This document shows positions 35,125 to 45,113 of a stretch of DNA of 64,000 nt, piece by piece; the stretch's first letter is position 1, and every line of letters begins with the position of its first letter. The position numbers and the translations under genes were made by a program. This DNA comes from an uncultured Flavobacteriaceae bacterium (GTDB taxonomy: Bacteria > Bacteroidota > Bacteroidia > Flavobacteriales > Flavobacteriaceae), in the NCBI GenBank assembly GCA_947504035.1, contig CANNGA010000002.1, forward strand, positions 248,001 through 312,000, in the 5' to 3' direction. The notes under the pieces are model-generated. The model was not told the DNA's origin. It ran no database searches and saw nothing but the letters and a program-made list of their open reading frames with translations.

Positions 35125-37209
35125 CTAAACCTTGTTTTTATGGCTGCGATTTACAAAAATAACTAAGCCAATAATTACTGCTAATGCAATCCCAACACCC
35201 CAATAGAATACTGCTTTTAGACTTGAAATCGTATCATTATTAAAAAAAATTTCCATGTTGAGAGCCTTAGCGTCGTCTTTAGGAATGTAAATGAAATAGG
35301 CCATTATTTGTTCTACCTCCTTGATTTTAGTATAGTATTCGTTAAAGTCTTCAGGTTTTACGTAACTATTTTTATTTTGATATTCGTAATTTAAATAGAG
35401 AATGTTTTGTGCAGAGTTCATTTTACCTTTTAGAGAAAACTTGAAATTTTTAGAGTTCACATTTATATGCTCTTTTGTTAGTGACCATCGTCTGGGTAGT
35501 TTAACCGTAATCTGATGTTTTTTATGTGTCGGATAGTATAAACCAAATGGTGCTTTTCGGGAGGCTTCATTAGGAAAAATAATCACATCTTTTAAACTGT
35601 AAGGTATAAATTCTGCCATAATATTTTTAGCATTTCCAACCATGGGCTGCCATATTTTATTAATCTTATAGGATTCTTCAACAAGAATTTTATTCGCTAA
35701 AGTATCATCGTCAAAACTAGGGTCTTTAAGGACTTCAACACCTTCATAAAGGTTATCGTAATAATTTTTAAAGTTCTTACGCAATGTCGTTAAGCTAGTC
35801 GATTTGTAACGCGCTCTCATTAAATCCGCCTCTCCTTCTCGATAAACAGTCATAACATTTAAAGTTGCAACGCCACCAACCTCAGGCAAATCGTAGGTGT
35901 CAAACACCTCTATTAAATCTTCATTTTTAGAGGCAATCTGTTCTAAAGCAGTAACCCCTTGTTTTACGACTAAAGCTTTGCCGTAATTAGGAAATGAAAC
36001 CGATTTATAATTTCCCCGTTGATTGCTAATTGTAGGGTCGTAAAACAAATTTGTATGCGTGCTATCTACAACTTTAACAACGGCATGATTAAATATCTTA
36101 GGTGTTGGTAAAAATTGGTGTAATGATTCGCCGTAAGTTGTGTTGACAAATACAGGATACGCCTCGATATTCATATGACGAAGCATGGTAACCATAAGCC
36201 AACTTTTATCTTTACAATCACCAAAACGGTGTTGGAGGACTTTATTTGGAGAGAAAGGTTTGTATGCACCAATACCAGACTCTAAACCTAGGTATCTAAT
36301 CTCGTTTTGCACAAATTGGAGCGTTTCAGAAATACGTTCACCTTCAGATGCCGCCATGTTTTTAATCGCTTCAATTTTGGTTTGAAGCGCTTTCGAAGGT
36401 GTAGTATCTTCATATATATTTAAAGCCCAATCCACAACAGCACCCCACGTTTTAAAATCGCTGAGATATACATTTTGATTTGAGAAATACCAGCTAGGTG
36501 TATTGTCTTCATAAATTACCGGTTTTGTTAAAAGCGTCGTCCAATTATAGGTTGTGAATCCTTTATATGCGCCTATTGTGGGCTTAAGGTCTGTATTAAG
36601 GACTTTATACTGTAGAGGCCTATCTGAAATTAAATAGTAGTTAATTTTTCCTATAGGTTGAAAACTGTTTAATGTTGTGCCTCCAGAAAAATGATGGCCA
36701 TGTATAGGATTAAAACCTTTAATGGTATAGCTAATATCTAAAATATCACCATTGCGAATGTCTGCTAAATTGGCAATGGCATTAAGACTACCGTCATAAA
36801 TATAACTTTCGGAGTTAGATTCCTGCCGAATGTTTTGAAAGTCATTTAAATTAAGTTTATTAATAATTTCACCCTCTCTAAGCACTTCAATTTTATGTAA
36901 TATCAATCCTTGGTAAGTAGGATCATAATTGATAGATATAGAAGACCCTTCTTGTACACCAACATTATCTGTAATTTTTCGAACCAAACGGATGTAACGT
37001 TCTTTTTTAGGAATATGAATTTGTTCATCACTAAGTAAGGTGAGTAATCCATACGAAATTTCGTTTAGATTAATTTCTGGATTGTGTTCATACGTTTGGG
37101 GTACAACCCATTGTGGCGTGCGCTTTATCTTAAGTTGCGCAAAGCAACTGGCACTACATAAAATAAAAATGAACGTAAAAAAACAGTGATTATAAGTTTT
37201 TAAAGACAT
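35125..37209 (-). CDS. DUF3857 and transglutaminase-like domain protein
   Basis: 694 residues: signal peptide (to CFAQ, about 25), DUF3857 domain (about 55-215), transglutaminase-like core (about 285-410) and a C-terminal transmembrane helix (AVFYWGVGIALAVIIGLVIFV, 665-685). The catalytic triad is visible: Cys in RFGDCKDKSW, His in FNHAVV, Asp in FYDPT. The family is common in Bacteroidota; activity is presumed to be proteolytic or cross-linking at the envelope but is not established. It converges with the MORN/WG gene. Confidence 0.87.
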   Translation of the reverse strand: MSLKTYNHCFFTFIFILCSASCFAQLKIKRTPQWVVPQTYEHNPEINLNEISYGLLTLLSDEQIHIPKKERYIRLVRKITDNVGVQEGSSISINYDPTYQGLILHKIEVLREGEIINKLNLNDFQNIRQESNSESYIYDGSLNAIANLADIRNGDILDISYTIKGFNPIHGHHFSGGTTLNSFQPIGKINYYLISDRPLQYKVLNTDLKPTIGAYKGFTTYNWTTLLTKPVIYEDNTPSWYFSNQNVYLSDFKTWGAVVDWALNIYEDTTPSKALQTKIEAIKNMAASEGERISETLQFVQNEIRYLGLESGIGAYKPFSPNKVLQHRFGDCKDKSWLMVTMLRHMNIEAYPVFVNTTYGESLHQFLPTPKIFNHAVVKVVDSTHTNLFYDPTISNQRGNYKSVSFPNYGKALVVKQGVTALEQIASKNEDLIEVFDTYDLPEVGGVATLNVMTVYREGEADLMRARYKSTSLTTLRKNFKNYYDNLYEGVEVLKDPSFDDDTLANKILVEESYKINKIWQPMVGNAKNIMAEFIPYSLKDVIIFPNEASRKAPFGLYYPTHKKHQITVKLPRRWSLTKEHINVNSKNFKFSLKGKMNSAQNILYLNYEYQNKNSYVKPEDFNEYYTKIKEVEQIMAYFIYIPKDDAKALNMEIFFNNDTISSLKAVFYWGVGIALAVIIGLVIFVNRSHKNKV

Positions 37210-37459
37210 ATAGGTGAATTAAAAGACAAATAAACCAAAATTATGACAAAATTATAGGTAGCACAACGCATATAATACCCAGTGAACGATTAGTTTAAGA
37301 AGAGTTGTTTATAACGATATGTTTAAATGTGTTTTCGTATTATTTTTAAGATTTTAAGTGTAGGATGTCTATTTCAAAACACGTAAAGCTATTAGATATC
37401 CCGTAAATAGCATTGAGATACCTGTTCTTAGAGTTTTTCTCTAGTAAATCTAAAATCTA

Positions 37460-39718
37460 CTACCTTGCAATAGGCGCTTCCAAGCAATGTTCGGGTATAC
37501 CAAAACCATCCACCAAGCTACCTATATGCGGTCGTAATTCTGTAGAGAGGCGCTCTACACGCTGCCGTATGGCCTTAGATTTTGTACCGTTAATATACCC
37601 TTGCTCTAAGTACCACGCTGCGTCGTTATGCAGTTCATGCAAAGCATATAATGTGCCTAATTTTTCAAATAAGGCCTTGTGCGTTTCATCTTTAAGCGTT
37701 GCTGTAAAATCTGTAAATGTGGTATAGGCCAATGCGATACTGTACGCTTTCCCCAAGGCTAATAAATGCGTTTGTACTTTTAGAAAAGCTTGATAAGAAG
37801 GCATGCCATTTTTTACATAGTTTCGAATGCGCATGGCAATGGTATAGGTAAGCCGTCGTGTACGGTAATCGAAAGCGTGGTGGTGAAATTTAGGGTTGTA
37901 CAAATGCGCTTTGTCTACATTAGAAGTGTAGGCAGGGTTAATAGTGTTCCATTTATCTCCAATTCGTGCGCCTAATAGTTTAAGAACGGCCGTAAACCCC
38001 GCGCTATTAAATTCCGATTTAAAATCAGATAAAACGCCCTTGGCGGCCAATTGAAGTAACACGTGGTTATCACCTTCAAAAGTTGTAAATATATCTACAT
38101 CACCTTTAAGGTCTGCGATTTGATTTTCTAGCAAGTAGCCTTTTCCGCCGCAAGCTTCACGACATTCTTGTATGGTACTATTGGCAAACCAAGTTACGAT
38201 CGATTTAAGACCCGCTACCTGTGTTTCAATTTTCCGTTTGTCTACAACAGCAGTATCGCTATAGGCTTTCATGAGATGTGTTAAAGTAACATCATACACA
38301 TAACAACTTGCAACAGCAGGTGTTAAACGCAATTGATGGCTTGGGTAATCCATTAATAAATCTTCCTGTACCTTTATACTGTCATTAAACTGTCTTCGTT
38401 TTAAAGCATGTTTTACAGCAATAGCCAACGCTTTTTTAGCGCCACCAAGCCCCGCACGTGCTACGCAAATTCTGCCGCCCACTAATGTGCCTAACATGGT
38501 AAAAAAGCGTTTACTCGGATTTTCTATAGCAGAATAATATGTCCCTTCAGGCGTAATATCTCCGTATTTATTTAATAAGTTCTCTCTAGGCACACGTACT
38601 TGATGAAACCAAATTTTACCATTATCGACACCATTCAATCCTAATTTATAGCCGTTATCTTCTATGGTAACGCCTGGCATGAGTTGATGATTTGCATCAC
38701 GAATAGGAACTAAAATAGCGTGAACACCATGGTTTTTGCCTTCTACAATTAATTGGGCGAACACAGAAGCCATTGTAGAATGTAGCGCATTCCCGATGTA
38801 TTCTTTATTGTCATTTTTTCCTGGAGTATGAATGATAATAGCATCTGTAGCCTTATCGTAAGTCGCGGTGGTTTTTACACCTCTTACGTTAGAGCCGTGT
38901 CCTGTTTCTGTCATTGCAAAACAGCCTAAAAGTGAAGCTGTGCCCGTTTCAGTCAAATAGGTATCATGATGCTTTTTAGTGCCTAATTTTTGAATGCTAC
39001 CTCCAAAAAGCCCAAACTGCACGCCAAACTTTACAGCCATACTGCCATCTACATACATCATGTTTTCGAAAATAGCAGCATATCCAGGCATATTATCTGT
39101 ACCTCCGTAGGCTTTAGGGTAAGCCATAGCGCCATAACCTGCTTTGGCTAAAAATTCAATTTGTTGTAACACATGCGCTCTAAACTGGTCTTTATCTCGT
39201 TTTAGCGTCGCTCTAAAAATGGGAGCTTTCAATACGGTTCTAAAAGCATCAACAACAGTCGCATGTTCGCCTTTTAAAAGCTTATCTATAGCAATAGGAT
39301 CGTAATAATTAGAGGTTACTTCTTTTACCACTTCAATATCAAAAAGATGGTTGTAGTGGTTGGGTTGTATGCCTAAATTAATTTCAATATCTCTTAAGTG
39401 TGTATTAAACGGACATTCACTAAAATGATGACAGATCATTTTCTGACTAAAACTAGACAAGGGGTAGGTATCACTTTCTATGAGTTTTATGTTTGAATTT
39501 GAAATCACGTTTTTCCAGTTCTTAAGGTCTTCTGGAGGCGCCTTTCGGTCTAAGCATTTTATAAGGTACTCATAATCTTCTTTTTCTAAGGTATCATCTT
39601 GCGTTAAGGCATTTTTTACCACAGAGATTTCAGAATAAGACAAAAGATCATCAGACCAAATCACATAAAAAAAAGGGATGTATTGTAGAATACCGGGAGC
39701 GTATGTTTTTATTTCCAT
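37460..39718 (-). CDS. Acyl-CoA dehydrogenase/oxidase (ACOX-like)
   Basis: 752 residues, the size of acyl-CoA oxidases rather than the 380-residue dehydrogenases. FAD-binding segment LLGCFAMTETGHGSNVRGVKTTATYD (near residue 265), substrate segment GRICVARAGLGGAKKALAIAVKHALKRRQF, and CREACGGKGYL...DIFTTFEGDNHVLLQLAAKG, with catalytic Glu in TFEGDN, are all present. It carries out the first step of fatty-acid beta-oxidation. Whether electrons go to O2 or to ETF cannot be told from sequence. It is a single-gene unit. Confidence 0.87.
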   Translation of the reverse strand: MEIKTYAPGILQYIPFFYVIWSDDLLSYSEISVVKNALTQDDTLEKEDYEYLIKCLDRKAPPEDLKNWKNVISNSNIKLIESDTYPLSSFSQKMICHHFSECPFNTHLRDIEINLGIQPNHYNHLFDIEVVKEVTSNYYDPIAIDKLLKGEHATVVDAFRTVLKAPIFRATLKRDKDQFRAHVLQQIEFLAKAGYGAMAYPKAYGGTDNMPGYAAIFENMMYVDGSMAVKFGVQFGLFGGSIQKLGTKKHHDTYLTETGTASLLGCFAMTETGHGSNVRGVKTTATYDKATDAIIIHTPGKNDNKEYIGNALHSTMASVFAQLIVEGKNHGVHAILVPIRDANHQLMPGVTIEDNGYKLGLNGVDNGKIWFHQVRVPRENLLNKYGDITPEGTYYSAIENPSKRFFTMLGTLVGGRICVARAGLGGAKKALAIAVKHALKRRQFNDSIKVQEDLLMDYPSHQLRLTPAVASCYVYDVTLTHLMKAYSDTAVVDKRKIETQVAGLKSIVTWFANSTIQECREACGGKGYLLENQIADLKGDVDIFTTFEGDNHVLLQLAAKGVLSDFKSEFNSAGFTAVLKLLGARIGDKWNTINPAYTSNVDKAHLYNPKFHHHAFDYRTRRLTYTIAMRIRNYVKNGMPSYQAFLKVQTHLLALGKAYSIALAYTTFTDFTATLKDETHKALFEKLGTLYALHELHNDAAWYLEQGYINGTKSKAIRQRVERLSTELRPHIGSLVDGFGIPEHCLEAPIAR

Positions 39719-40097
39719 ATCATGAAATTACAATAAAAAGGTTAAATGCACTATAAGAAAATGTTAAATACATGGCCATACATGCTTTGCTAAGTGTAAT
39801 TTCGAATGTTAATCCTACGTGTCAAATCTGGGGGAATTCAAAACAAAGGTTGTATTATTCTATATTAAAATCGAGTTCACGATCAAAAGCAAACAGCCTG
39901 TTAGGTGTTGAATACCAATGTGTTTTTAAGATCTTCAAATACTATTTTTTGAGACTGCTAAAACACAAAATAACACTTTTTTGGGGCTATTAAAAATGGC
40001 ACCCGTATGCATATATTGTAATTTGTTTAAATTTTTGGTAGGGTATTTTAGAGTTCATTTGTTTTAGGGCTGTAGAATTTTAAATCGAACTATACTT
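39719..40097. other. Gene-free divergent promoter region
   Basis: 379 bp between divergent genes. A 73-codon plus-strand frame at 39772 has no recognisable features. No terminator or repeat stands out. Confidence 0.45.
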
Positions 40098-40691
40098 ATG
40101 AAAACAATACGTTTAAGTCTTTCCATAGCCCTATTGAGTTTTGTGGCATTAAATGCGCAAGAACACGCACAACCTACTAACACAGCAGACATTTCTCCTA
40201 AGCACATTATTAAAATACACCCTATAGACGCATTAGGCGGAGGTATTGGTTTAGGGTATGAACGCGCCTTAACACCTAAATTATCATTAGATATTGAACT
40301 GTTTCAACAATTTAATAATGTGAAATTTGATAATGACCAATCGGAAATAAATTACAATCTATTTTTTGAAACCGACGTAAGGCGTTACTTTTCTAAACGA
40401 AAAAAAGTACTGGAAGGCTTTTTTATAGGTGGTGGTGTATTAACCATTTATAATAATTTTGACAGACTTAAAGACGAAGACAATACGACCATAAGTACCG
40501 ATGTAGAAGAACTATGGATTGGTGCTGCAGTGAAATTTGGACACCAATGGCACTTTAAGAAATTTCTAAAGGGAATAACAACAGAAGCTAATGCGTCTAT
40601 AGATTATAGAACACGTTTGGGGGCATTTAACAGAAGGTCATCAAATGAAATAGGAGTGCTTTTACGTGTTGCCGTTGGTTATTCGTGGTAA
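40098..40691 (+). CDS. Outer-membrane beta-barrel protein (DUF3575-like)
   Basis: 197 residues with a signal peptide ending near LNAQ (residue 21) and a mature part of alternating strands: GGIGLGYERALTPKLSLDIELFQQF, ETDVRRYFSKRKK, EGFFIGGGVLTIYNN, AAVKFGHQWHF, RTRLGAFNRRSSNEIGVLLRVAVGYSW, ending in an aromatic residue as barrels do. It lies 73 bp upstream of the ECF sigma gene on the same strand but is probably a separate unit. Confidence 0.72.
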   Translation: MKTIRLSLSIALLSFVALNAQEHAQPTNTADISPKHIIKIHPIDALGGGIGLGYERALTPKLSLDIELFQQFNNVKFDNDQSEINYNLFFETDVRRYFSKRKKVLEGFFIGGGVLTIYNNFDRLKDEDNTTISTDVEELWIGAAVKFGHQWHFKKFLKGITTEANASIDYRTRLGAFNRRSSNEIGVLLRVAVGYSW

Positions 40692-40764
40692 TAGTCTAAG
40701 TTTACAACCTATTTTTATACTTTAAATACCACATTTTAATATAAACACACGTAAGGATTTAACC

Positions 40765-41280
40765 ATGTCTAAAAAAACAATTGGGGTTTGTGATGAGAAC
40801 ATATATGATGCCTTATACCGTGAGCATGCCGAAAAAATATGTTACTACCTGTATTATAAATATGGCGATATGGAAAAAGCGCAGGATATTGTACAAGATA
40901 GCTTTGCTAAACTTTGGGTAGACTGTGCTAAGATTTTTTTAGGAGCTGCAAAAAGTTTTCTCTATAAGATTGCCAATAATGCGTCTATTAATAGTCTTGT
41001 GCATCAAAAAACCATATTAAAATATAAGCAAATTCCTCAAAAACGCTACACTAACGAGTCGCCAGAGTTCCAAATGGAAGAAAAAGAATTCTTGCAGCGT
41101 TTAAATGCGGCCATTTCAGGTTTAAAAGATGGACAGCGCGAAGTGTTTTTGTTGAACAGAATTGAAAAAAAGACCTATAAAGAGATTGCAGAATTGTTGG
41201 ATATTTCTGTGAAATCGGTTGAGAAACGCATGCGCTTGGCCTTATTGTTTTTAAGAAAAAAAATAAATACACCACTATAG
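40765..41280 (+). CDS. ECF RNA polymerase sigma factor (FecI-like)
   Basis: 171 residues with region 2 (YDALYREHAEKICYYLYYKYGDMEKAQDIVQDSFAKLW) and region 4 (ISGLKDGQREVFLLNRIEKKTYKEIAELLDISVKSVEKRMRLALLFLR). It belongs to the Bacteroidota FecI-type group that pairs with FecR and a TonB receptor. Unlike the mini-sigma4 proteins at 16.6-21.4 kb it has both domains. Three bases separate its stop from the mini-FecR start, so the whole cassette is likely one operon. Confidence 0.9.
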   Translation: MSKKTIGVCDENIYDALYREHAEKICYYLYYKYGDMEKAQDIVQDSFAKLWVDCAKIFLGAAKSFLYKIANNASINSLVHQKTILKYKQIPQKRYTNESPEFQMEEKEFLQRLNAAISGLKDGQREVFLLNRIEKKTYKEIAELLDISVKSVEKRMRLALLFLRKKINTPL

Positions 41281-41283
41281 CCT

Positions 41284-41445
41284 ATGGATTTTTTAGAACA
41301 ACAGCAGGACAACGAATTTTTAGGAAAATGGATACATGGCAAACTTACACCCGAAGAGTTGCATAGGTTTACAACGTCGAATTTATATAAAAACTTAGTA
41401 AGCTCAAGCCTGTCAAAACAAGACACGACAAACGAAACCTTATGA
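41284..41445 (+). CDS. 53-codon mini-FecR-like protein
   Basis: Starts 3 bp after the sigma gene and overlaps the FecR start by 4 bp (ATGA). The peptide begins MDFLEQQQDNEFLGKWIHGK and continues LTPEELHRF, the same pattern as the first helix of FecR anti-sigma proteins (compare LLDKWLSGTLTDAEKQAF in the next gene), then ends after a short polar tail. It lacks the transmembrane helix and FecR domain. It may be a cytosolic sigma-binding peptide or merely a coupling ORF. Confidence 0.6.
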   Translation: MDFLEQQQDNEFLGKWIHGKLTPEELHRFTTSNLYKNLVSSSLSKQDTTNETL

Positions 41446-42362
41446 AAAACGATAAAAACACGACCGTTCTTTTAGACAAATGGTTGTCTGGAACACTTAC
41501 AGATGCCGAGAAGCAGGCTTTTGAAGCCACGGAAGATTATTTGGCTTATAAAGACATATTAAACGGTGTAGCGCAGTTAGAACCCCCTGTTTTTGATGTA
41601 GAAAAAGGTTTGGCAGCCCAAAAAATCTATAATAGAACCTATAAAATCCCGAAAACACCAAAAGGCATAACACGTCGGGTATGGGGCTATTGTGCCGCTG
41701 CAGTTATTTTAGTTTTAATAGGCGCAAACGCCCTATGGTTTAAAGCAGTTAATGTCCATACGGCAATGGGACAAACAAAAACGGTCACCTTACCAGATCA
41801 ATCTGTAGTGACCTTAAATGCCGATTCACACCTAAGCTATACCAAACGTACTTTTTTAAAAAACAGGACGTTACATTTAAAAGGAGAAGCCTTTTTTAAA
41901 GTAGCTAAAGGGGCGTCATTTACAGTGCATACGTCCACTGGCATTATTAGTGTTTTAGGGACTGCTTTTAACGTCTATTCCAGAGAAAAAACCTTAGAAA
42001 CGCAGTGTTTTGAAGGTAAAGTACGTGTGCAAAAAGGCGCAAATACAGTCATCTTAACAGCTGGTAAAGGCACGAGCTCTCATGACAACGCAGGATTGGT
42101 GGCCTTTGGCATTTCTAATCTAAAACCCAATTGGTTGGAGGGGAAAAGTAGTTTCGTAGAAGTGCCGCTTTCGCGCCTCATAAAAGAATTGGAACGGCAG
42201 TACGATATTGAAATTCGTACCGAACAGATCAATCTAAATAGAGTCTTTACAGGTGTATTTACCCACGATAATTTAAAAGCAGCCTTAATAACTAGTTTTG
42301 CCCCTATGAATATTACTTATACATTTGAAACCAAAAGCCGCATAGTTCTAAAAGATAAATGA
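41442..42362 (+). CDS. FecR-family anti-sigma factor
   Basis: 306 residues. The cytoplasmic N-terminal sigma-binding helices (LLDKWLSGTLTDAEKQAF) precede one transmembrane helix (YCAAAVILVLIGANALWF, about 78-95). The periplasmic FecR beta domain follows (TVTLPDQSVVTLNADSHLSY...GEAFFKVAKGASFTVHTSTGIISVLGTAFNVYSR), and the C-terminal DUF4974-type STN-like domain (VEVPLSRLIKELERQYDIEI) ends the protein. It holds the ECF sigma inactive until the receptor signals. It overlaps the mini-FecR and the receptor gene by 4 bp each. Confidence 0.92.
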   Translation: MKNDKNTTVLLDKWLSGTLTDAEKQAFEATEDYLAYKDILNGVAQLEPPVFDVEKGLAAQKIYNRTYKIPKTPKGITRRVWGYCAAAVILVLIGANALWFKAVNVHTAMGQTKTVTLPDQSVVTLNADSHLSYTKRTFLKNRTLHLKGEAFFKVAKGASFTVHTSTGIISVLGTAFNVYSREKTLETQCFEGKVRVQKGANTVILTAGKGTSSHDNAGLVAFGISNLKPNWLEGKSSFVEVPLSRLIKELERQYDIEIRTEQINLNRVFTGVFTHDNLKAALITSFAPMNITYTFETKSRIVLKDK

Positions 42363-45001
42363 TTCGTATTCTACTTGTTACATTTTTGTGTTGTTTATGG
42401 GGTAGGGAGGCTCTGGCTCAAGATACCTACAGCATCACTAGCACTGAAAATGCAACGGTAGAAGCGCTTTTAAACGCGTTTGAACGGGACCATGCTATCG
42501 ATTTTTCTTATGATGTTACCGCTGTTAAACAACTTAAGCTTAAACACAAGCAGGGTGAGATGTCTATAGCTGCTTTTAAAAACCTCTTAAAAGCGCAAAC
42601 CTCATTTGTATTGCGAAAGGTTGGTGATAAGAGTTATATTTTGGTAGAACACAGCACAACTATTCCTATATGTGGTGTTGTTGTAGACGCATCGACGTCT
42701 TTTGCGCTGTCTGCAGCGACCATTACAACAAATAAAACCGTGACAACCCTTACAGATCAACAAGGCACTTTTAAGTTGCGTTTACCCCCAAAAGACGCCA
42801 TTTCAATAGCGTATTTAGGCTACCAAACAAAAACCCTTGACGCTAATGCATTTGTAGCTTCGCGCTGTGATACGATTCGTTTACAACCAGAAACACTGCA
42901 TTTAAGCCCAGTACTTATTAATGATTATTTAACGACAGGAATACAAAAAAACGAAGACGCAGGTGTTACAGTATCCACCAAAAAACTTAGAATATTACCT
43001 GGATTGGTAGAGCCAGATGTTTTACAAAGCTTACAGTTATTACCAGGCATAAGCAGTCCTACTGAAGATCCTGCCGGTTTATATATAAGGGGCGGCACAC
43101 CAGATCAAAACCTGGTCTTATGGGATGATATCAAAATATACCAAACAGGGCATTTTTTCAATCAAATTTCTACGTTTAACCCTTATATTGTTAAAGATGT
43201 AAAGGTGTACCGCGGGGGGACAAATGTGCGTTATGGCGATCGTGTTTCGGGCACTATTATCATACATTCTGATGACGATTTAACCGAAGATTTACAGATA
43301 GGTGGTGGGGTGAATTTTACGCATGCCGATCTTTTTGCTAAAATCCCTTTATCGCAACACATTGGGCTTATGGGCGCAGTGCGTAGGTCGACTACAGATC
43401 TTTACCAAAATATAAACTATAATAATTTGGTACAAAAAGTATTTCAAAATACACGAGCTGAAATTACAGAAGACAATGTGTCATCTCCATTTGATGCCGC
43501 CACTAGAGACGATAATTTTTCGTTTTCCGATGCTAATTTTAAAGCCGTTTGGCTGCCCAACGCCACTAATAGCATAAAACTTAGCAGTATCTTTTCGCAA
43601 AATACATTGAATAATAGAGCACCAATTCAAAACCTAGGCACCACCAGTTCTCTAAGTACCGAAGACCAGTATAATGTTAAAAATTTTGGGGCGAGCTTAA
43701 ATTGGGAAAAACACTATCCCAATAAGGCGTTTCAAAAAACAACGGTTTACATGTCTCTATTTGATACAAAATACCGTATTGATAGAGCCATTACGGAAGA
43801 AGATCAAAACCTAGATTACACCTACACACAAGATAATGTTGTTAAAGATATTGGGGTGAGTTATGCCTTAGACATTCCTATTGCCAAAACGCAATTGCTG
43901 GCATTGGGATACCAATATTTTTACAATGAAACCCAGTATTTTAATGAAGAACGTATTACGGGCAGTTTTGAAGATTTTTTAGACAATAACACTACAGGAC
44001 ATAATAACCATCATACCCTGTATACGCAGTATACTTATAAAGGCACTGCACTTAATACCTACATTGGTCTTAGAGGTTCTTATTTAAGCCGACAAGAACG
44101 CTTTTTTATAGAGCCGCGGCTATTTTCTTCTTTAGCACTCTTTAAAAACTTTAGACTTACAGCTTCTGCCGAATTAAAGAACCAACAAATTAATAATTAT
44201 AGCGATTTTGGAAGCCTTAGCCCCTCTATAGGTGGCCTTCCTGTAGCAGATGATGTGTTAGTGCTTTCTGGGGCCACTGTAAGAGATGATGCGGTATTTA
44301 CAATTCCGGTTTTAAAAAGCAGTCAGTTTACTTTGGGCACCTTATACACCTATAATGGTTGGAATTTCGATTTGGAAGGCTATTACAAACGTCTAAGCGA
44401 TATCACATCGGTTACTAATCCTATTTTAGAATTCATATCCATAAGTGAAAGTCAAAATGATATTGAATTAGGAACAGAACAACGCATAGGCTTAGATTTT
44501 TTATTAAAAAAACGCCTCCACAATTACCGTTTTTGGTTGGGTTATTCCCTAAGTAAAACAATCACCCGTTTTTCGAACTTACAAGACAGTGCTTTTCCTG
44601 GTAATTTTGACCAACGCCATATATTTAATATCTCGCAAACGCTAAAAGTCAAGGGGTTTGAATTTGCTTTGGGGTGGAATTATGCCTCAGGACGTCCCTT
44701 TACACGATTAATACCAGATGCCAATGGTTTTGCGGGTAAGAGACTTGATCCTAATGGAGTTAATGCCAATAGAATTAAAGCCTACCATAGATTAGATGCT
44801 TCTGTATTATACCGCTTTACAATTCCATCAAAAAAACCATGGGGTGGCATGTTAGGCGTTTCATTGCGCAATATTTACAATCGTAATAATACCATTGGTC
44901 AAGGGTTTAGAGAAGTAGGGGAGAACGACATTCTTGTAGATACTTTTGAAAGGGAATCGCTGCGTTTAACTCCAGATGTTGTACTGCGTTTTAATTTTTA
45001 G
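42359..45001 (+). CDS. TonB-dependent receptor with STN and carboxypeptidase-like domains
   Basis: An 880-residue outer-membrane receptor. Signal peptide to about LAQD (22); STN/secretin domain (25-95, VEALLNAFERDHAIDFSYD), which talks to FecR; CarboxypepD_reg-like domain (100-165, GVVVDAS...GTFKLRLP...AYLGYQTKTL); plug (about 195-310, LPGISSPTEDPAGLYIRGGTPDQNL, NVRYGDRVSGTI); then a 22-strand barrel ending VVLRFNF with terminal Phe. No SusD partner follows, so this is a FecA-type or peptide/metallophore receptor rather than a glycan PUL. Substrate unknown. Confidence 0.9.
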   Translation: MIRILLVTFLCCLWGREALAQDTYSITSTENATVEALLNAFERDHAIDFSYDVTAVKQLKLKHKQGEMSIAAFKNLLKAQTSFVLRKVGDKSYILVEHSTTIPICGVVVDASTSFALSAATITTNKTVTTLTDQQGTFKLRLPPKDAISIAYLGYQTKTLDANAFVASRCDTIRLQPETLHLSPVLINDYLTTGIQKNEDAGVTVSTKKLRILPGLVEPDVLQSLQLLPGISSPTEDPAGLYIRGGTPDQNLVLWDDIKIYQTGHFFNQISTFNPYIVKDVKVYRGGTNVRYGDRVSGTIIIHSDDDLTEDLQIGGGVNFTHADLFAKIPLSQHIGLMGAVRRSTTDLYQNINYNNLVQKVFQNTRAEITEDNVSSPFDAATRDDNFSFSDANFKAVWLPNATNSIKLSSIFSQNTLNNRAPIQNLGTTSSLSTEDQYNVKNFGASLNWEKHYPNKAFQKTTVYMSLFDTKYRIDRAITEEDQNLDYTYTQDNVVKDIGVSYALDIPIAKTQLLALGYQYFYNETQYFNEERITGSFEDFLDNNTTGHNNHHTLYTQYTYKGTALNTYIGLRGSYLSRQERFFIEPRLFSSLALFKNFRLTASAELKNQQINNYSDFGSLSPSIGGLPVADDVLVLSGATVRDDAVFTIPVLKSSQFTLGTLYTYNGWNFDLEGYYKRLSDITSVTNPILEFISISESQNDIELGTEQRIGLDFLLKKRLHNYRFWLGYSLSKTITRFSNLQDSAFPGNFDQRHIFNISQTLKVKGFEFALGWNYASGRPFTRLIPDANGFAGKRLDPNGVNANRIKAYHRLDASVLYRFTIPSKKPWGGMLGVSLRNIYNRNNTIGQGFREVGENDILVDTFERESLRLTPDVVLRFNF

Positions 45002-45113
45002 GACTTGCTAAAAACTGTAAAGGCGCTTTTTTTTGATGTATATTTATGCAAACGTAGGAAAGTATTGGTCAATAAACCGACCGAATACGAACTGGAATTT
45101 ATAACACACAACC

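Noticed and set aside
39772-39993. 73-codon plus-strand frame between divergent genes
   Set aside because: No domain, signal or family resemblance; lies in the divergent promoter region.
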